From the NCBI GenBank assembly GCA_036557365.1, contig DATBHR010000095.1, positions 20,732 to 84,731 on the forward strand: a stretch of 64,000 nt of DNA, read 5' to 3'. This DNA is from DATKHR01 sp036557365. Its GTDB lineage: Bacteria; Acidobacteriota; Vicinamibacteria; Vicinamibacterales; CAVVIG01. The stretch's first letter is position 1. Each line of letters begins with the position of its first letter. The position numbers and the translations under genes are program-made. The notes under the pieces are model-generated. The model searched no databases. It worked only from the letters and a program-made list of their open reading frames with translations, and was not told the origin of the DNA. Positions 1-8,843 of the stretch are shown piece after piece.

Positions 1-1
1 T

Positions 2-85
2 CCGCGCTGCGTCGCGCTCATGGAGCGCTTCATCGCGGAGCACCCGGCGTTGTGGTTTGAAGATATTGGAAAGGAACAGAAGTGA
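2..85 (+). CDS. C-terminal fragment of an unidentified protein, cut by the window start
   Basis: An open frame runs in from the window edge and ends at a TGA. The visible tail is 27 residues and ends LWFEDIGKEQK. It is too short to assign. It points towards the PEGA protein on the other strand, and a dyad repeat separates the two stop codons. Confidence 0.45.
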   Translation, partial: PRCVALMERFIAEHPALWFEDIGKEQK

Positions 86-90
86 ACCGA

Positions 91-157
91 CGAATTAGGA
101 ATTCAGAATTAGGAATCAGGGAAATTCCTAATCCCTAATTCCTCCTTCCTAATTCTC
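91..157. repeat. TTAGGA/TCCTAA inverted repeat element, copy 1
   Basis: The left arm holds two copies of GAATTAGGAAT and the right arm carries the complementary ATTCCTAATCCCTAATTCCT and CCTAATTC blocks, with only a few bases between arms, so either strand could form a long hairpin. It fills the gap between two convergent stop codons, where it could act as a bidirectional terminator. Related elements lie at 11437-11520 and 44142-44236. Confidence 0.75.
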
Positions 158-169
158 GTGTTGTGGCGC

Positions 170-871
170 TTAGTGTGGTCCGACGCGATACGTGATCGTC
201 TGTCCCGGCTGCACGTTCACGTCGAATTCGATCGGCGCCTGACCGGTGATGTGGATTTCGACCTTGTGGACGCCGGCCGACAGGTTCATGTGCTGGCCGG
301 ATCCGTCAAAGTCGTCCACGATCCCGGAGTAGTAGCCGTCGACGTACACCTGGGCATCACGCGGCGCGTTCTGGATCCGGACGCCGCCGTACTCCACGCT
401 GTGCGTTGCGTTGACGTCGCCGGTTCCACCGCCGCCGCCTTGAGCCGGCGCCGGCGGGGCGGTCGTGTAGGTGACGCCGCCATAATAAGGATAGGCGCCG
501 TACGCGTACGGATAGGCGTACGCCGGGTACCCGAAGCCCACGCCGATGCCGAAGCTGAAACTCGCTCCGCAGCAATAGCCCCCGTAGTACGGATAGCCGT
601 AGTACGGGTAACCGTAGCCATAGTACGGATAGTACGGATGGTATGGGTAATACCCATAGCCACGTCCCGGGTAGTACCCTGGCGGTCTCGCCACGGCATG
701 ACCGGTAACGGCCGGCGCCGGTGCACGTACCGCCGGCGCGGCATGGACAACTGCGTGTCCTCCGCTGACTGCGTGTCCTCCGCCACGTGCCTGTGCAGAC
801 GCGTTCGCCGCAACCGCGCCTACACAAACCAGGGCAACGAACACCACTGGAAACACCTTCCGAAAACTCAT
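170..871 (-). CDS. Secreted Tyr/Gly-rich protein with C-terminal PEGA domain
   Basis: A 233-residue protein. The first ~27 residues form a Sec signal peptide ending in ASAQA. Residues ~65-115 are an extreme tyrosine/glycine/proline tract (repeats such as YYPYYGYGYPYYG) containing a lone Cys pair. Residues ~160-233 resemble a PEGA domain (VRIQNAPRDAQVYVDGYYSG, then SAGVHKVEIHITG), a small beta-rich module common in bacterial surface proteins. The product is probably exported and envelope-associated. No enzymatic motif is visible. The start is an ATG with a weak ribosome site, and no co-directional partner is close. The exact role is unknown. Confidence 0.8.
   Translation of the reverse strand: MSFRKVFPVVFVALVCVGAVAANASAQARGGGHAVSGGHAVVHAAPAVRAPAPAVTGHAVARPPGYYPGRGYGYYPYHPYYPYYGYGYPYYGYPYYGGYCCGASFSFGIGVGFGYPAYAYPYAYGAYPYYGGVTYTTAPPAPAQGGGGGTGDVNATHSVEYGGVRIQNAPRDAQVYVDGYYSGIVDDFDGSGQHMNLSAGVHKVEIHITGQAPIEFDVNVQPGQTITYRVGPH
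478..680 (-). repeat. Degenerate short tandem repeats encoding the Tyr/Gly tract
   Basis: Blocks such as GTAGTACGGATA and CCGTAGTACGG recur about every 9-15 bases inside the PEGA gene. They give the low-complexity Tyr-rich stretch and should be prone to slippage between strains. Confidence 0.6.
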
Positions 872-955
872 GGCAGACCCACTACTCAGGCGGACTGGCT
901 GGCAATCCCATTGTAACGCAGAGTTGGAGAAGCGGCCAGCTCTGGCTCGGGCACA

Positions 956-1102
956 TCACTTCCCAAGCCCGGCCGATTCCGGCCTCGGTTCAACGAGCCG
1001 GATCTGCAGGCGCCGGAGCTCCACGAGCGCTCGCTGGCCGTCGGATTCGAAGACCTGAAGGTGCGCCGTCCGAGCCAGCGTCTCGCGGTCGCTGTTTTTC
1101 AT
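956..1102 (-). CDS. Small hypothetical protein (48 aa) at the end of the maoC operon
   Basis: A short frame starts at an ATG 8 nt after the stop of the MaoC-like gene and reads MKNSDRETLARTAHLQVF... to a TAA at 956. It contains no membrane segment or motif. The tight spacing behind fadJ-maoC argues for co-transcription, but the Shine-Dalgarno is weak and there is no family match by eye. It may be a real small protein or a chance frame. Confidence 0.35.
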   Translation of the reverse strand: MKNSDRETLARTAHLQVFESDGQRALVELRRLQIRLVEPRPESAGLGK

Positions 1103-1110
1103 CGGCTTGC

Positions 1111-1566
1111 CTACGTCGGATAGTAACGAACGAGCCATTCCGCAACGAGGCACGGACGTTCGGATCCCTCGCGCTCGACGGTAATCTGCCAGGTGGCCTG
1201 CACGCTGCCGGACGTGTCTTCGACGGCGGCCAGCACGAATCGGCCGCGCACGCGACTTCCCGACGGTACGGGCGAGACGAACCGCACGCGATTGAGGCCG
1301 TAGTTGATCGCCATCCGTGCGCCGCTGAACCCGATGGTCTGACGCAGCAGCGAGCTGATGAGCGACAGCGTCAGGAATCCGTGCGCGATGGTGGTCTTGA
1401 ACGGCGACTCGGACGCGGCGCGCGCGGCGTCCACGTGAATCCACTGGCGATCGTCGGTTGCGTCGGCGAACTGTTCGATCCGGTCCTGCGTGACCTGCTG
1501 CCACTCGCTGACGCCGAAGTCGCGGCCGATCTGATCGCGCAGCGTCCGGACGTCGAGGTCGATCAT
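1111..1566 (-). CDS. MaoC-like (R)-specific enoyl-CoA hydratase
   Basis: A 151-residue hot-dog-fold protein of normal MaoC length. The family signature is clear: an Asp in DATDDRQWIHVD and the catalytic His in SPFKTTIAHGFLTLSL. Such enzymes hydrate trans-2-enoyl-CoA to (R)-3-hydroxyacyl-CoA in the cytoplasm, feeding beta-oxidation side routes or polyhydroxyalkanoate synthesis. Its ATG overlaps the stop of the FadJ-like gene (ATGA), so the two are translationally coupled. The pairing suggests both stereochemical hydration routes are available. The substrate is not deducible. Confidence 0.9.
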   Translation of the reverse strand: MIDLDVRTLRDQIGRDFGVSEWQQVTQDRIEQFADATDDRQWIHVDAARAASESPFKTTIAHGFLTLSLISSLLRQTIGFSGARMAINYGLNRVRFVSPVPSGSRVRGRFVLAAVEDTSGSVQATWQITVEREGSERPCLVAEWLVRYYPT

Positions 1567-3686
1567 GATGCGAACGCGGCGCGCTTCTCGCTGACGAGCC
1601 GCTCCAGCATCGGCGCGGGCTGCCAGTAGTCGCCGAAGCGCGACTGGTACTCGTTGACGCGCGACAGCACTGTCGGCAGGCCCACCGTCTCCGCGTAGAA
1701 CATCGGTCCGCCGCGGTGCCGCGGAAATCCGAAGCCGTAGACGTAGACGATGTCGATGTCACCCGCGCGCGTCGCGTAGCCTTCCTCCAGCACGCGCGCA
1801 CCTTCGTTCGCGAGCGCGGTCGTGATGCGCGCGACGATTTCTTCGTCCGTAATCGGACGCCGCGTGATGCCGCGCTTCGCCGCCGCTTTTCGGGCCAGCT
1901 CGTCGATCAACGGATCCGGCGTGCGATTCCGGCTGCCGGGCGCGTCGTACTTGTACCAGCCCGCGCCCGTTTTCTGGCCGTACCGTCCCATCTCGAAGAG
2001 TTGATCGGGAATTTCCGACTGCGGACCCTCGGCTCGCGACTTGCCGATCGACTTCAGGTACTGGCGGATGCGCGCGCCGACGTCGATGCCGGCGATGTCC
2101 TGCATCCCATAGGGACCGACCGGAAGGCCGAACTCCGTCAGGACTTTGTCGATCTGCTGGACGCTCGCGCCTTCCTCGAGCAGCAGATACGCCTCACGCA
2201 TGTAATAGGCGAGCATCCGGTTCGCCACGAATCCGAAGCAGTTGCCGACGACGACGCCAACCTTGCCGAGGCGCCGCGCGAGCTTGAGCGACGTCGCGAT
2301 GACTTCCTTCGACGTTTCGCGCCCGCGCACGATCTCGAGCAGCTTCATGACGTTCGCCGGGCTGAAGTAATGATGGCCGACGACCTGCGCCGGCCGGCCG
2401 CTCGCCCGCGCGAACTCGTCGATGTCGAGCGTCGAGGAGTTGGATGCGAGGATGCAATCGGGTCGCGTCACCTTGCCCAGCTCGGCGAACGTCGCTTTCT
2501 TCAGCTCCATGTTCTCGAATACGGCTTCGGTAACGATGTCCACCTGATCGAAGCCGTCGTAGCTCAACGTCGGCGTGATGAGCGCCATCGTCCGCTCGAC
2601 CTGCTCCGCCGTCAGCTTGCCTTTCGACATGGTGACGTCGTAGTTCTTGCGGATGGTCGCCATGCCGCGATCGAGCGCCGCCTGTTCAACTTCCTTCAAC
2701 AGCACGGGGATTCCGGCATTCGCGTAGTTCATGGCGATGCCGCCGCCCATCGTGCCGGCGCCGACGACGGCCGCGCGGCGGATGTCGCGCGTCGGGGTGT
2801 CCTTCGGGACGTCGGGCACCTTCGCCACGTCGCGCTCAGCGAAGAACAGATGTCGCAGCGCTTTCGATTCCGTGGACACGACGCAGTCCGCGAAGATCTC
2901 GCGTTCGCGCACGGAGCCGGCGTCGAACCCGAGACGAAGCCCCGCCTCGATTGCGTCCACCACCGCGAACGGCGCCCGCATGCCGCGCGCGGTCTTCGCG
3001 AGCGAGGCGCGCATCGCGGTGCAGGCTTCGAGACCCTTCGCGGCGTCCGCTTCGCTGATGGGAATGTCGCGCGTCTTTCGCGTCTCGTGCTTTGCCGCCT
3101 TGCCTGCAGCGAACCGAATCGCGCCGCTCAGCAGATCGCCCTCGACGATCTCATCGATCATTCCGGCAGCGCGCGCCTTCGGTGCGGCCACCGGCTTTCC
3201 GTCCGTGCACATCTGGAGCGCGACCTCGACACCCGCCAGACGCGGAAGACGCTGCGTGCCGCCGGCGCCGGGAATGATGCCGAGCAGGACTTCAGGCTGT
3301 CCGACCTTCGCGTCCTTCGCCGCGACGCGATAGTGGCAGGACATCGCCACCTCCATGCCGCCGCCAAGCGCGTTGCCGTGTATGGCCGCCACGAGCGGCT
3401 TCGCCGAATCCTCCAGGCGTCTCAGCAGCGCGTGCGTTCCGCCGGAGCGTCCGAGCGAGTCGTCGCGCGTTTTCAGCGTGTCGAAGACCTTGATGTCTGC
3501 GCCCGCGATGAACGTCGTGCCGGCGCCGATGAGCACGATGGCGTCGGCGTTTGCGTCGCCGTTCGCGCGGGCGACCGCGGCCTCGATGCTGGTCCAGACG
3601 TCGGGCGACAAAGCGTTGACCGGCGGATTGTCGATCGTGACGACGGCGATGCGGTCGCGGATGTCGTAGCGGACGAGATCGCTCAT
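1563..3686 (-). CDS. fadJ: Bifunctional enoyl-CoA hydratase / 3-hydroxyacyl-CoA dehydrogenase (FadJ/FadB-like)
   Basis: A 707-residue cytoplasmic beta-oxidation enzyme. Residues ~1-190 are a crotonase domain with both catalytic glutamates in place (E112 in GGGMEVAM and E132 in GQPEVLLGIIPGAGGTQRL). Residues ~305-485 are the NAD-binding 3-hydroxyacyl-CoA dehydrogenase domain (GAGTMGGGIAMNYANAG, then GHHYFSPANVMKLLEIV with the catalytic His), followed by two C-terminal dehydrogenase domains to the end. It hydrates enoyl-CoA and oxidises the L-3-hydroxyacyl-CoA. It is first in an operon with maoC and divergent from an ADOP permease 58 bp away. The fadJ symbol reflects architecture, not proven orthology. 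Confidence 0.93.
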   Translation of the reverse strand: MSDLVRYDIRDRIAVVTIDNPPVNALSPDVWTSIEAAVARANGDANADAIVLIGAGTTFIAGADIKVFDTLKTRDDSLGRSGGTHALLRRLEDSAKPLVAAIHGNALGGGMEVAMSCHYRVAAKDAKVGQPEVLLGIIPGAGGTQRLPRLAGVEVALQMCTDGKPVAAPKARAAGMIDEIVEGDLLSGAIRFAAGKAAKHETRKTRDIPISEADAAKGLEACTAMRASLAKTARGMRAPFAVVDAIEAGLRLGFDAGSVREREIFADCVVSTESKALRHLFFAERDVAKVPDVPKDTPTRDIRRAAVVGAGTMGGGIAMNYANAGIPVLLKEVEQAALDRGMATIRKNYDVTMSKGKLTAEQVERTMALITPTLSYDGFDQVDIVTEAVFENMELKKATFAELGKVTRPDCILASNSSTLDIDEFARASGRPAQVVGHHYFSPANVMKLLEIVRGRETSKEVIATSLKLARRLGKVGVVVGNCFGFVANRMLAYYMREAYLLLEEGASVQQIDKVLTEFGLPVGPYGMQDIAGIDVGARIRQYLKSIGKSRAEGPQSEIPDQLFEMGRYGQKTGAGWYKYDAPGSRNRTPDPLIDELARKAAAKRGITRRPITDEEIVARITTALANEGARVLEEGYATRAGDIDIVYVYGFGFPRHRGGPMFYAETVGLPTVLSRVNEYQSRFGDYWQPAPMLERLVSEKRAAFAS

Positions 3687-3744
3687 AGAACCCGTAGCCT
3701 AGCACGCGGCAACGCCAAGCTCTCCATTCCCGTCAAAGGGAAAC

Positions 3745-6177
3745 GTGAGCGACGTGCTTCAGGATGTTCGCTATGCCTTCCGCCTGCTGGTCAGGCAGCC
3801 CGGCTTCACGTTCATCACCGTTGCCGTCCTCGCGCTCGGCATCGGTGCGACCACCGCGATCTTCAGCGTCGTCGACGCCGTCCTGCTCCGGCCGCTGACC
3901 TACGCCCACGCCGATCGACTCGTATCGCTTTCGAACTTATGGAAGCGCGACGGAGGCGGCGTGCGCGGTACCGTGTCGGCGCCCGACTTTCACGACTGGC
4001 ACGATCAGGCGTCGAGCTTCGACGGAATGGCCGCGTACTTCGGCGGCCAGACCAGCGTGACGATTGGCGCGGCCGCCGACTATGTGTCCGTCATCCGCGT
4101 GACGCCGGAGTTTTTCTCCGTGCTCTCGGCTCGCGCCGAACTCGGACGGCTCTTGTCGGAGTCGGAGCAGCAGACAGGCGGCGCGCTGGCCGTCGTCGTG
4201 AGCCACGCGTTCTGGCAGTCGCGCCTCGGCGGCAAACCTGACGCGATCGGGCGCACGCTCAAGTTCAATCAGCGCGTATACGCCGTCGTCGGCGTGCTTG
4301 CACCGTCCTTTCGTTTTCCCGCAAACGCAGACGTCTGGGCGCCGTGGTGGGTCGTTCCCGAGACGCCGTCGCGATCGGCGCACAACTATCGCGCCATCGG
4401 CCGCTTGAAGCCGGGCGTGGAGCTGTCGAAGGCGCAAGCGGAAATGGACGGCATCGCCGCGCGCCTCGAACGCGAGTATCCGGAGAGCAACGAAGGAAAG
4501 GCGGTCGCGGTCGATCTGCTGCGCGATCAGGTCGTCCGCAACGTCAGGACGACCCTCAATCTCATCTTCGGCGTGGTTCTCGTCGTGCTGCTCATCGCGT
4601 GCGCGAACGTCAGCAACCTGCTGCTCGCGCGTGCGAGCTCGCGGACGCGAGAGCTCGGCGTCCGGACGGCGGTCGGCGCGACGCGGGCGCGCGTCGTGCG
4701 TCAGTTGATCACGGAAAGCGCGTTGCTCGCGCTCATCGCGGGCGTCGCCGGCGTCCTCGTCGCCGTGTGGGGTGTCCGCGGGCTCGTGGCGATCGCGCCG
4801 CAGGGACTTCCGAGGCTCGACAAGCTCGCGATCGATGGCCGCGTGCTCGCGTTCGCGCTCATCGCGTCCATTGCCACGAGCTTCGCGTTCGGCCTCGCGC
4901 CGGCCATGCAGACGTCGCGCGTCGACGTGAACGAGGTCCTCAAGCAGGGGAGCCGCAGTCCGGCAGGCGGCGCCGGCAGTCGTATGCGCTCCGCGCTCAT
5001 CGTCTTCGAGGTAGCGGCGGCCGTGGTCCTGACGATTGCCGCGAGCCTGTTGATTCGAAGCTTCGCGGCGCTGACCGCAGCCGACATGGGGTTCCCGACC
5101 GATCATCTGCTGGTGGCCGACACGATCGTGCCGTCGGCAAATATCGACGCGGCGCGGCAGGCGGTCCGCTTCTATCGCGACCTGCTCCCGCAGCTGGCGG
5201 CGATTCCAGGTGTTCGATCTGTTGCGGCGACGACGGGCGTGCCCACCGTCGTTCGATCGAATGGCGGCTACGCGATCGATGGCGGGCCGTCGTTCGAGCA
5301 GATGCGGACGCGATCTCCGCAGGCACTGTTCACTGTTGTGACGCCGAATTACTTCGACACGATCGGCGCGCGCCTGGTGCGAGGACGCGACATCGGCCCT
5401 GCCGATATCGAAGGCGCGCCGCTGGTGGCGGTGATCAACGAGTCGATGCGCCGCGAGGCGTTTGGCGACACGGATCCTGTTGGGCGCCGCATCGTGACAG
5501 GATTCGACGCGGCGACCGGGCCGGACGGCACCGGGTTCATGACGATAGTTGGCGTCGCCGCGGACGTGCGTGCTTCCGATCCGTCGATCGCGGCGCGTCC
5601 GCAGATCTACATGCCGTTCCAGCAGCACCCGTTTCCCGCGAGCTCGCTCACGCTCGTCCTGCGGACGGCGTCTGATCCGCTGCAGGCGGCGACGCCGACG
5701 CTCCAGAAAATCCGAAGTCTGAACGGCGACGTGCCCGTACGGATTCGGACGATGGACGACCTGCTCGGCATCGCGGTGTCCGCTCCGCGTTTTCGGATGA
5801 TCCTGCTGGTGTTGTTCGCCGCTTTGGCCCTCGTTCTTGCGATGGCAGGCGTGTACGGACTCGTCTCGTTTTCGGTCTCACAGCGGACGGGCGAAGTCGG
5901 ACTTCGGATGGCGCTCGGGGCGAGACGCAGTCAGATCGTCGCGCTGACGCTTGCGTCCGGTTTGAAGCTGACGGTCGCCGGCGTGCTGATCGGCTGGGTC
6001 GCGGCGTTCGCCCTCGTTCGACTGCTTTCGTCGATGCTGTACAAGATACCGGCGCACGACATGCTGGTATTCGCCGCAGCGCCGCTGCTTCTCACGGCGG
6101 TCGCGGCGCTTGCCAGCCTGGCTCCCGCGCTTCGCGCGTCTCGCGTTGATCCTGCCGTCGCCCTTCGCGCGGAGTAG
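3745..6177 (+). CDS. ADOP-family MacB/FtsX-like ABC permease
   Basis: An 810-residue membrane protein with the hallmark ADOP N-terminus (DVRYAFRLLVRQPGFT, then ALGIGATTAIFSVVDAVLLR). It has two MacB-type periplasmic regions (~60-240 and ~430-650), each followed by an FtsX domain with three membrane segments (ACANVSNLLLARASSRTREL near residue 280 and the terminal block after ~690). This duplicated permease family is expanded in Acidobacteriota and normally encoded without its own ATPase, as here. The substrate is unknown; transport or mechanotransmission is likely. The start is a GTG with an AAAGGGAAAC ribosome site. A decayed relative lies at 55.5 kb. Confidence 0.92.
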   Translation: MSDVLQDVRYAFRLLVRQPGFTFITVAVLALGIGATTAIFSVVDAVLLRPLTYAHADRLVSLSNLWKRDGGGVRGTVSAPDFHDWHDQASSFDGMAAYFGGQTSVTIGAAADYVSVIRVTPEFFSVLSARAELGRLLSESEQQTGGALAVVVSHAFWQSRLGGKPDAIGRTLKFNQRVYAVVGVLAPSFRFPANADVWAPWWVVPETPSRSAHNYRAIGRLKPGVELSKAQAEMDGIAARLEREYPESNEGKAVAVDLLRDQVVRNVRTTLNLIFGVVLVVLLIACANVSNLLLARASSRTRELGVRTAVGATRARVVRQLITESALLALIAGVAGVLVAVWGVRGLVAIAPQGLPRLDKLAIDGRVLAFALIASIATSFAFGLAPAMQTSRVDVNEVLKQGSRSPAGGAGSRMRSALIVFEVAAAVVLTIAASLLIRSFAALTAADMGFPTDHLLVADTIVPSANIDAARQAVRFYRDLLPQLAAIPGVRSVAATTGVPTVVRSNGGYAIDGGPSFEQMRTRSPQALFTVVTPNYFDTIGARLVRGRDIGPADIEGAPLVAVINESMRREAFGDTDPVGRRIVTGFDAATGPDGTGFMTIVGVAADVRASDPSIAARPQIYMPFQQHPFPASSLTLVLRTASDPLQAATPTLQKIRSLNGDVPVRIRTMDDLLGIAVSAPRFRMILLVLFAALALVLAMAGVYGLVSFSVSQRTGEVGLRMALGARRSQIVALTLASGLKLTVAGVLIGWVAAFALVRLLSSMLYKIPAHDMLVFAAAPLLLTAVAALASLAPALRASRVDPAVALRAE

Positions 6178-6202
6178 CGTCGCGCGCCGGTCTGCCGCTG
6201 AC

Positions 6203-6631
6203 CTACTTCACGTGCAGCTGATCGATCACGCGCGTCACGCCGTCGGTTTCGCGCGCCAGCGCGACGGCTCGATCGTGTTCCGCCGCGGACCGGACCGTGC
6301 CCGACAGCGTGACCGTCGTGCCCGATGTCGTCACATCGATCGCTCGCGCCTTGACCGAGTCGTCGAGCGCCATCTTCGCCTTGATCTTCGTCGTCAGCGC
6401 GGCGTCTTCGACGGCGTCGCCGACCTTCTTCGTGGCAACTGCCGCCTTCTCACCGATCTCGGCGCCTCGTTCTCGGGCTCGTTCGACGTCAACGGCACCG
6501 GTGGTGCCGATCGGCGATTCGCCAGGATGTATCGCCGGCTGAGCTCGCCAGCTCGGCGAATAGTTGAGCAGGACAAATCCGACAACCACCAGCACCAGAA
6601 GGAGTACGAGCGCGCGCACCAAAGCTCGCAT
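6203..6631 (-). CDS. BON-domain envelope protein
   Basis: A 142-residue protein. Residues ~5-23 form one hydrophobic N-terminal segment (LVLLLVLVVVGFVLLNY). A polar linker follows, then a BON domain from ~75 to the end (ALTTKIKAKMALDDSVKARA, VTLSGTVRSAAEHDRAVALA, VTRVIDQL). BON domains bind phospholipid or peptidoglycan-proximal ligands in the periplasm (as in OsmY). The start was chosen at the ATG preceded by GGGAGGC at good spacing. It is convergent with the ADOP permease and lies 50 bp beyond the thioesterase operon. Confidence 0.82.
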   Translation of the reverse strand: MRALVRALVLLLVLVVVGFVLLNYSPSWRAQPAIHPGESPIGTTGAVDVERARERGAEIGEKAAVATKKVGDAVEDAALTTKIKAKMALDDSVKARAIDVTTSGTTVTLSGTVRSAAEHDRAVALARETDGVTRVIDQLHVK

Positions 6632-6681
6632 GGATGCCTCCCTTTCGCATCCATGCTCTGCAAAATCTATGTCAGCTGGAA

Positions 6682-7167
6682 TCAGGGCTCGAGCGTTCCG
6701 CGCGGCGGTTCGACGATGATGCAGGTGGTCGTCCCGTGAGCGTACAGCTTGCCGCTTGCGCCGACGATGCGACCTTCGGATGTGGCCGTGCGTCCGCCGA
6801 TGTGAACGACGTGCGCTTCGCAGCGAAGGAGTCCGACGGACTCCGTGAGCGGCCGCGTGAGATTTACTTTCAGTTCGAGCGTCGTGAAGCGCGTGCCCGC
6901 CGGCATCGCCGAATTGATCGCACAGCCAAGCGCGGTGTCGAGCAGCGTCGCGGCAAATCCGCCGTGCGCGACGCCGGTGCCGTTGTAAAAACGCTCTTCC
7001 GCGACGGCGGTGAACACGACGCGTCCTTCGTCGACCTCCACGAGCTTGATGCCGAGCAGGTCCAGCATCGGCGGCGCCGGCATTTCTCCGGCAAGCATCT
7101 TCCGGAAGAACTCGATGCCGCTCATCCGGCGGCGCGCTTCGATGTGGACGTCGACGGGAATCGTCAT
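6682..7167 (-). CDS. PaaI-type hot-dog acyl-CoA thioesterase
   Basis: A 161-residue single hot-dog domain. The PaaI/4HBT signature is NGTGVAHGGFAATLLDTALG, with the HGG and the acidic residue on the long helix. It probably hydrolyses acyl- or hydroxyacyl-CoA in the cytoplasm to recycle CoA. The ATG overlaps the stop of the upstream ligase (ATGA), making it the third gene of an SDR-ligase-thioesterase operon. The substrate is unknown. Confidence 0.88.
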   Translation of the reverse strand: MTIPVDVHIEARRRMSGIEFFRKMLAGEMPAPPMLDLLGIKLVEVDEGRVVFTAVAEERFYNGTGVAHGGFAATLLDTALGCAINSAMPAGTRFTTLELKVNLTRPLTESVGLLRCEAHVVHIGGRTATSEGRIVGASGKLYAHGTTTCIIVEPPRGTLEP

Positions 7168-8843
7168 TGTCTCGCGCTCGCGGCCGCATGGTGCTCGTCG
7201 CGCAGCACGCGGTACAGGATTTTTCCGACGGCACTCATCGGCAGCGTGTCCCGAATCTCGACCTGGCGCGGCACCTTGTACTCGGCAAGACTCGTCCTGC
7301 AGTGCGCGATGATCTCGTCCGCCGTGACCGAGCTTCCCGGCTTGAGCGCGACGCAGGCCTTCACGACCTCACCATGGTAATTGTCGGGGATGCCGATGAC
7401 GGCCGCAAGGCGCACCGCCGGGTGCGAGTAGAGCACCGACTCCACGTCCGACGGATATACGTTGTAGCCGTCCACGATGACGAGATCCTTCTTGCGCTGG
7501 ACGATCCAGCAGTAGCCCTCCTCGTCCATCTTCCCGATGTCGCCGGTGTGGAACCAGATGCGGCCGTCGGCGTGGGGCCGCAGCGCGTTCGCGCTTTCTT
7601 CGGGCTTGTTCCAGTATCCCTGCATCACCTGTGGTCCGGCGATGCAGACTTCACCAGCTTCGCCGACGGGCACTTCCCGGAGTCCGGTGTCGACGTCGAC
7701 GATCTTCATGTCGGTGTCCGGAAACGGGAGACCGATGCTGCCCATCTTGCGGAACGCGAGCTGCGGCGTCGAGTGCGTCACCGGCGACGTTTCCGACAGG
7801 CCGTAGCCTTCGTTCAGCGGCCGTCCGACCTGGCGTTCGAATGCTTCCATGACTTCGACGGGACACGGCGCGCCGCCGCTGTTGAACAGACGCACGCGAT
7901 CGAGCCCATGCTCGGCGACTTTCGGATGGTTGAGCAGCGACACGAACACGGTCGGTACGGCGGGGAAGTAGGTCGGCTTCAGATCGCGGATCGACACAAG
8001 CACCGCGTCCGGGTCGTATTTCGGATGGATGATCTGCAGCGCGCCGACGCGAAGGCCGACCATCATGCAGACCGAGAACGCGTAGATGTGGAAGTACGGG
8101 ATGACGACGAGATAACGTTCGTTGCCGCCGAAGATGTAGACCGGATTCGTCCACGACTCGGTCTGCACGATGTTCGCCCAGATGTTGCCGTGCGTCAGCA
8201 TCGCGCCTTTGGGTGTGCCCGTCGTCCCGCCGGTGTATTGCAGCACCGCCAAATCGTTCGACTCGATCGGAACGCGCGGGATCTGCGCGGCGGTGACGGG
8301 TGCGAGCAGACTCGCCAGCGCAATCGTGCCTTCGATGTTCGGCGGCGAAGCCGCCGCGGCCGAGTACTCCGCCAGCGACGTGACGATGACGTGCTCGATC
8401 GTGGTCTGACTTCGAATCCCGGCCACGAGCGGCGCCAGGGCGTCGAGCGTGATCATCACGCGAATCCCCGAGTCGGTCGAGACGATGAGCGCCTCGCGAC
8501 CGGTGTAGCTCGGATTGATGTTGACGACGATCGCACCAAGCCGCAGCACCGCGAAGGCGGCGACGATGAACTGCGGGCAGTTGGGAAGCATGATGCCGAC
8601 ACGGTCGCCCTTTGCGATCCCGAGGCCGGCGAGCGATGCTGCCAGCGCGTCCGCCTGCTGTTTCAATTCGCGGTAGGTGAGCTGCGCGCCCAGGAAGTGC
8701 GTCGCCGGGCGGTCGGGCCGTTCCACCGCGGAAATCGCGAGCACGTCGTAGAGCGGTTTCCCCGGGTACGACAGACCCGTGCGAACCCAGTAGTCGTAGT
8801 GTTTCAGCCACGGTCGCGCGGCGTACGGAGATGGCGCGCTCAT
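7164..8843 (-). CDS. fadD: Long-chain acyl-CoA ligase (FadD-like AMP-binding enzyme)
   Basis: A 559-residue member of the acyl-adenylate-forming superfamily, of usual length. Visible motifs are the P-loop YTGGTTGTPKGAMLTH, the A5 motif EGYGLSETSP, the A7/A8 region FHTGDIGKMDEEGYCWIVQR and GYNVYPSDVE, and the C-terminal lysine motif AVGKILYRVLR. It activates fatty acids with ATP and CoA. The ATG overlaps the SDR stop upstream and its TGA overlaps the thioesterase start. Chain-length preference cannot be read. The fadD symbol is by family. Confidence 0.9.
   Translation of the reverse strand: MSAPSPYAARPWLKHYDYWVRTGLSYPGKPLYDVLAISAVERPDRPATHFLGAQLTYRELKQQADALAASLAGLGIAKGDRVGIMLPNCPQFIVAAFAVLRLGAIVVNINPSYTGREALIVSTDSGIRVMITLDALAPLVAGIRSQTTIEHVIVTSLAEYSAAAASPPNIEGTIALASLLAPVTAAQIPRVPIESNDLAVLQYTGGTTGTPKGAMLTHGNIWANIVQTESWTNPVYIFGGNERYLVVIPYFHIYAFSVCMMVGLRVGALQIIHPKYDPDAVLVSIRDLKPTYFPAVPTVFVSLLNHPKVAEHGLDRVRLFNSGGAPCPVEVMEAFERQVGRPLNEGYGLSETSPVTHSTPQLAFRKMGSIGLPFPDTDMKIVDVDTGLREVPVGEAGEVCIAGPQVMQGYWNKPEESANALRPHADGRIWFHTGDIGKMDEEGYCWIVQRKKDLVIVDGYNVYPSDVESVLYSHPAVRLAAVIGIPDNYHGEVVKACVALKPGSSVTADEIIAHCRTSLAEYKVPRQVEIRDTLPMSAVGKILYRVLRDEHHAAASARQ

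Noticed and set aside
1716..4241. Long open frame of 841 codons antisense to fadJ
   Set aside because: It is a GC-rich shadow of the coding strand: Arg/Ala/Asp-rich, no domain, and it overlaps two genes with clear families.
3937..5628. 563-codon frame antisense to the ADOP permease
   Set aside because: It is highly charged composition typical of an antisense GC shadow, and the permease on the other strand is certain.
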